The position numbers and the translations under genes are program-made. Below are positions 62,375 to 64,000 of a stretch of DNA of 64,000 nt, in pieces. The DNA lies in contig NZ_LR593887.1 of NCBI RefSeq assembly GCF_901538355.1, positions 4,006,920-4,070,919 of the forward strand, written 5' to 3'. Source of the stretch: Tuwongella immobilis. Lineage in GTDB: Bacteria; Planctomycetota; Planctomycetia; Gemmatales; Gemmataceae. The notes under the pieces were generated by a model that saw only the letters and a program-made list of their open reading frames with translations, was not told the DNA's origin and did not search any database. Each line of letters starts with the position of its first letter. Position 1 is the first letter of the stretch.

Positions 62375-62770
62375 CTAGCAGCCGACTACGTCGGTGTGGA
62401 ATTCTGCGACGCGAAGATTATAGACCGTATCCCGCCGATCGGTTTCGTGAACGCCCTCGACGGATACCGATTCTCCGGTGATTGTCGTCAGCGCATCACC
62501 GATCGACAACTCCCAGACCGGCGTCCAGCCACGCCCAACGACCCAGAACGGATGCTCGGCGGTGGTCTCAATCAGTTGACCTGCCACTCGAAGTTCGAAG
62601 ATGATGGCCGATCGCTCGAATACCGCTTCCACAATCTGGACGTTGATCGGGCCGTTGATGTCGGTTTCGTCTCGGCTGAGAATCGCATCTCCTGGAACGA
62701 ACTGCTCGATCGCTTTCGACCCACCTGGAATGAGTAGCGGCGTTCCTGCAACAAAGCCCCCGTCAACCAC
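62375..62770 (-). pseudogene. Class-II HINT fragment ended by a nonsense codon
   Basis: 131 aa covering nearly the whole HINT, from G-F-V-A-G-T-P-L-L-I-P-G to F-H-T-D-V-V-G-C. The expected first Cys (C-F-V-A-G-T) is Gly (GGC), so splicing or cleavage would fail. After V-G-C the next codon is TAG where the sister at 56.3 kb has CAG (Q-E-W-G-F). Homology ends a few codons later in a run of nine G's. No toxin tip remains. Confidence 0.75.
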
Positions 62771-62954
62771 TCACCGCGTCCCGCCCCAGCTACGCGCTGG
62801 GCCTGGTTGGTTCACTGAAGCCCAGCGGCATTCGAGGCGACAGAATGTTCTTCATCTCCGTCCATTTACCATAGGGAAGTTTTCCCTCCACATCACCCGT
62901 CATTACGGATCAATCGAGTAGAGGATGGTGCTAGAAAGTCGCTCAAAGTGCAAT

Positions 62955-63389
62955 TCAATCGACAATCGCAAGATATTCTGTCATCAACTGCTCAGTGAAC
63001 TCCAACAATTGCTGTTTCGAGACATGGACTCCAGTTGGCCAGCCCAAGCTCACTGTGCGCGGACAGTTATCCCATGTCAGTTGGATCACGTACCCAACTC
63101 CATCGGCACGCACCTTCATCGTGAAGTCTTTTTCATCCATGGGTTGAAATGCCATTTCGCCGCCAGTATCCGCTATCTCTCGGATGCCTGCACAGAGGAG
63201 CGGCACCTCTGGCATGATTGAGCAATTCATAAACAACGGATTGTCTGAGGTCGCCACAAGGTGGGCTTCGTCCCCAGTTGCCCTGTTGATTATCTGAACA
63301 CTGTAGTTGTGCCACCCATCGTGGACCGGATCGTCGATGGGGTAGATGTTGAAGTCCAAATGATAGTTGCCTGAAGTAAGACCAGCCAT
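62955..63389 (-). CDS. Immunity candidate for the edge toxin
   Basis: A 144-aa beta-rich cytoplasmic protein (Y-H-L-D-F-N-I-Y-P-I, Y-V-I-Q-L-T-W-D-N-C, then a C-terminal helix). It starts 2 nt after the toxin stop, so translation is coupled. No family is recognised. 62771-62954 shows no further gene. Confidence 0.6.
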   Translation of the reverse strand: MAGLTSGNYHLDFNIYPIDDPVHDGWHNYSVQIINRATGDEAHLVATSDNPLFMNCSIMPEVPLLCAGIREIADTGGEMAFQPMDEKDFTMKVRADGVGYVIQLTWDNCPRTVSLGWPTGVHVSKQQLLEFTEQLMTEYLAIVD

Positions 63390-63391
63390 CG

Positions 63392-64000
63392 TTATTGCCT
63401 TGTGAGTATCGTGTTAAGCCGCCATTGCGTGTCGCCCGATTTACGGAACAAGGTGACTCCGACGTTGATCTGACCACCGCTCTCAAGTGCCATCGGGGCA
63501 ATTAACTCAAGCGTTTCTCCGGTGGGCAACTGTTTGAGAGTGCCACCAGTGCCACTCTCAGCGAGTTCGGTGATGTGTTTCAGCCACTTCTCTCGTGTGC
63601 CTCCTGGGTCGAGTGTTTTCAAGCTGAGCGGTCCATCACCTGACAAATGCTTGACTTCTGCGTGAGCAATCCCCGCATCCAAGGTAACATCACGAAGCTT
63701 GCTTGAAACGGGGTGGTTCGCGAGTTTGGTGAGACGCTGTGCTTCCTTGACCGCCTCGTCTTTTGAGTGCAGTTTTACGTTCTCACCGTCCTTGACCCAT
63801 TCCCCTGTCTCTTTGTTCTTGACGCCCCATTTGCCATTGCCACGGTGAGCGTGGACATACTCCGCATTGTGCGCCCAGACGCTGAACCCCCACTCGTCAC
63901 AGCCGACTACGTCGGTATGATCCTCCGCAACCCTCAGATTATAGACCGTTTGCCGCCGATCGGTTTCGTGAACGCCCTCGACGGATACCGATTCTCCGGT
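63392..64000 (-). CDS. Class-II HINT polymorphic toxin, 3' part (runs off window)
   Basis: The frame is open from the right edge to TAA at 63392. HINT reads G-V-H-E-T-D-R-R-Q-T-V-Y-N-L and ends F-S-V-W-A-H-N (around 63873). The tip of about 160 residues starts A-E-Y-V-H-A-H-R-G-N-G-K-W-G and ends F-R-K-S-G-D-T-Q-W-R-L-N-T-I-L-T. The compact strand-rich end suggests an RNase-type fold, but this is a guess. It may be the tail of a full-length secreted toxin. Confidence 0.65.
   Translation of the reverse strand, partial: TGESVSVEGVHETDRRQTVYNLRVAEDHTDVVGCDEWGFSVWAHNAEYVHAHRGNGKWGVKNKETGEWVKDGENVKLHSKDEAVKEAQRLTKLANHPVSSKLRDVTLDAGIAHAEVKHLSGDGPLSLKTLDPGGTREKWLKHITELAESGTGGTLKQLPTGETLELIAPMALESGGQINVGVTLFRKSGDTQWRLNTILTRQ

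Overview
The window looks like a chromosome segment of a planctomycete, probably Gemmatales/Gemmataceae. The evidence is a DUF1559 type-IV-prepilin-like protein, a planctomycete-type TIM-barrel isomerase with a twin-arginine leader, two small proteins of a family I know from planctomycetes, and moderately high GC. The species cannot be fixed from sequence alone.

Region 1 (1-16.3 kb) is ordinary backbone: the 3' part of an RND efflux permease, tRNA-Leu(GAG), a DUF4129 membrane protein, a secreted protein, a sugar-isomerase-like TIM barrel, an FMN reductase, trpB-trpA, mutM, a heme-type sensor histidine kinase, a YdeI-family protein, membrane and secreted proteins of unknown role, and the DUF1559 protein. 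Two clean hairpin terminators are visible.

Region 2 (16.6-20.1 kb) holds a tandem duplication of a 438-aa helical protein, perhaps an Imm6-like immunity protein. Each copy follows a toxin-tip-like stub.

Region 3 (20.1-43.0 kb) is bounded by 59-bp direct repeats that contain the 3' half of a tRNA-Gly. A tyrosine recombinase sits just inside the right repeat, so this reads as an integrated island of about 22.8 kb. Its body is a minus-strand array of nine polymorphic-toxin cassettes. Each has a 5'-truncated copy of one HINT (pretoxin) domain ending in L-V-H-N, then an unrelated toxin tip, then a short gene that is probably its immunity gene. Tips include a CxSC nucleic-acid deaminase, an HNH-like nuclease, two AGHVIANS DNA/RNA nucleases, two Cys-rich domains and several unknowns. 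Immunity candidates include two SUKH proteins, an ankyrin protein and two members of a CAC-RR family. No cassette has a normal N-terminus, so they look like silent tips waiting to recombine into a full-length gene. IS3, IS5 and IS701 elements or their remains, a GNAT/AbrB toxin-antitoxin pair and a recurring hairpin element mark the joints.

Region 4 (43.4-53.2 kb) is a minus-strand defence operon: SNF2-type helicase, DarT, DarG, type III-like DNA methyltransferase, GxxExxY protein and type III-like Res. Several genes overlap by ATGA, so the DarTG toxin-antitoxin is built into a restriction-modification-like operon.

Region 5 (53.4-64 kb) contains IS remnants, an intact 886-bp IS5 element with its target duplication, an FkbM methyltransferase, and a sulfotransferase-like/glycosyltransferase-like fusion. 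It also has a second set of cassettes built on a different HINT domain (ending V-W-A-H-N). The last of these runs off the right edge and may be the 3' end of a full-length polymorphic toxin gene.
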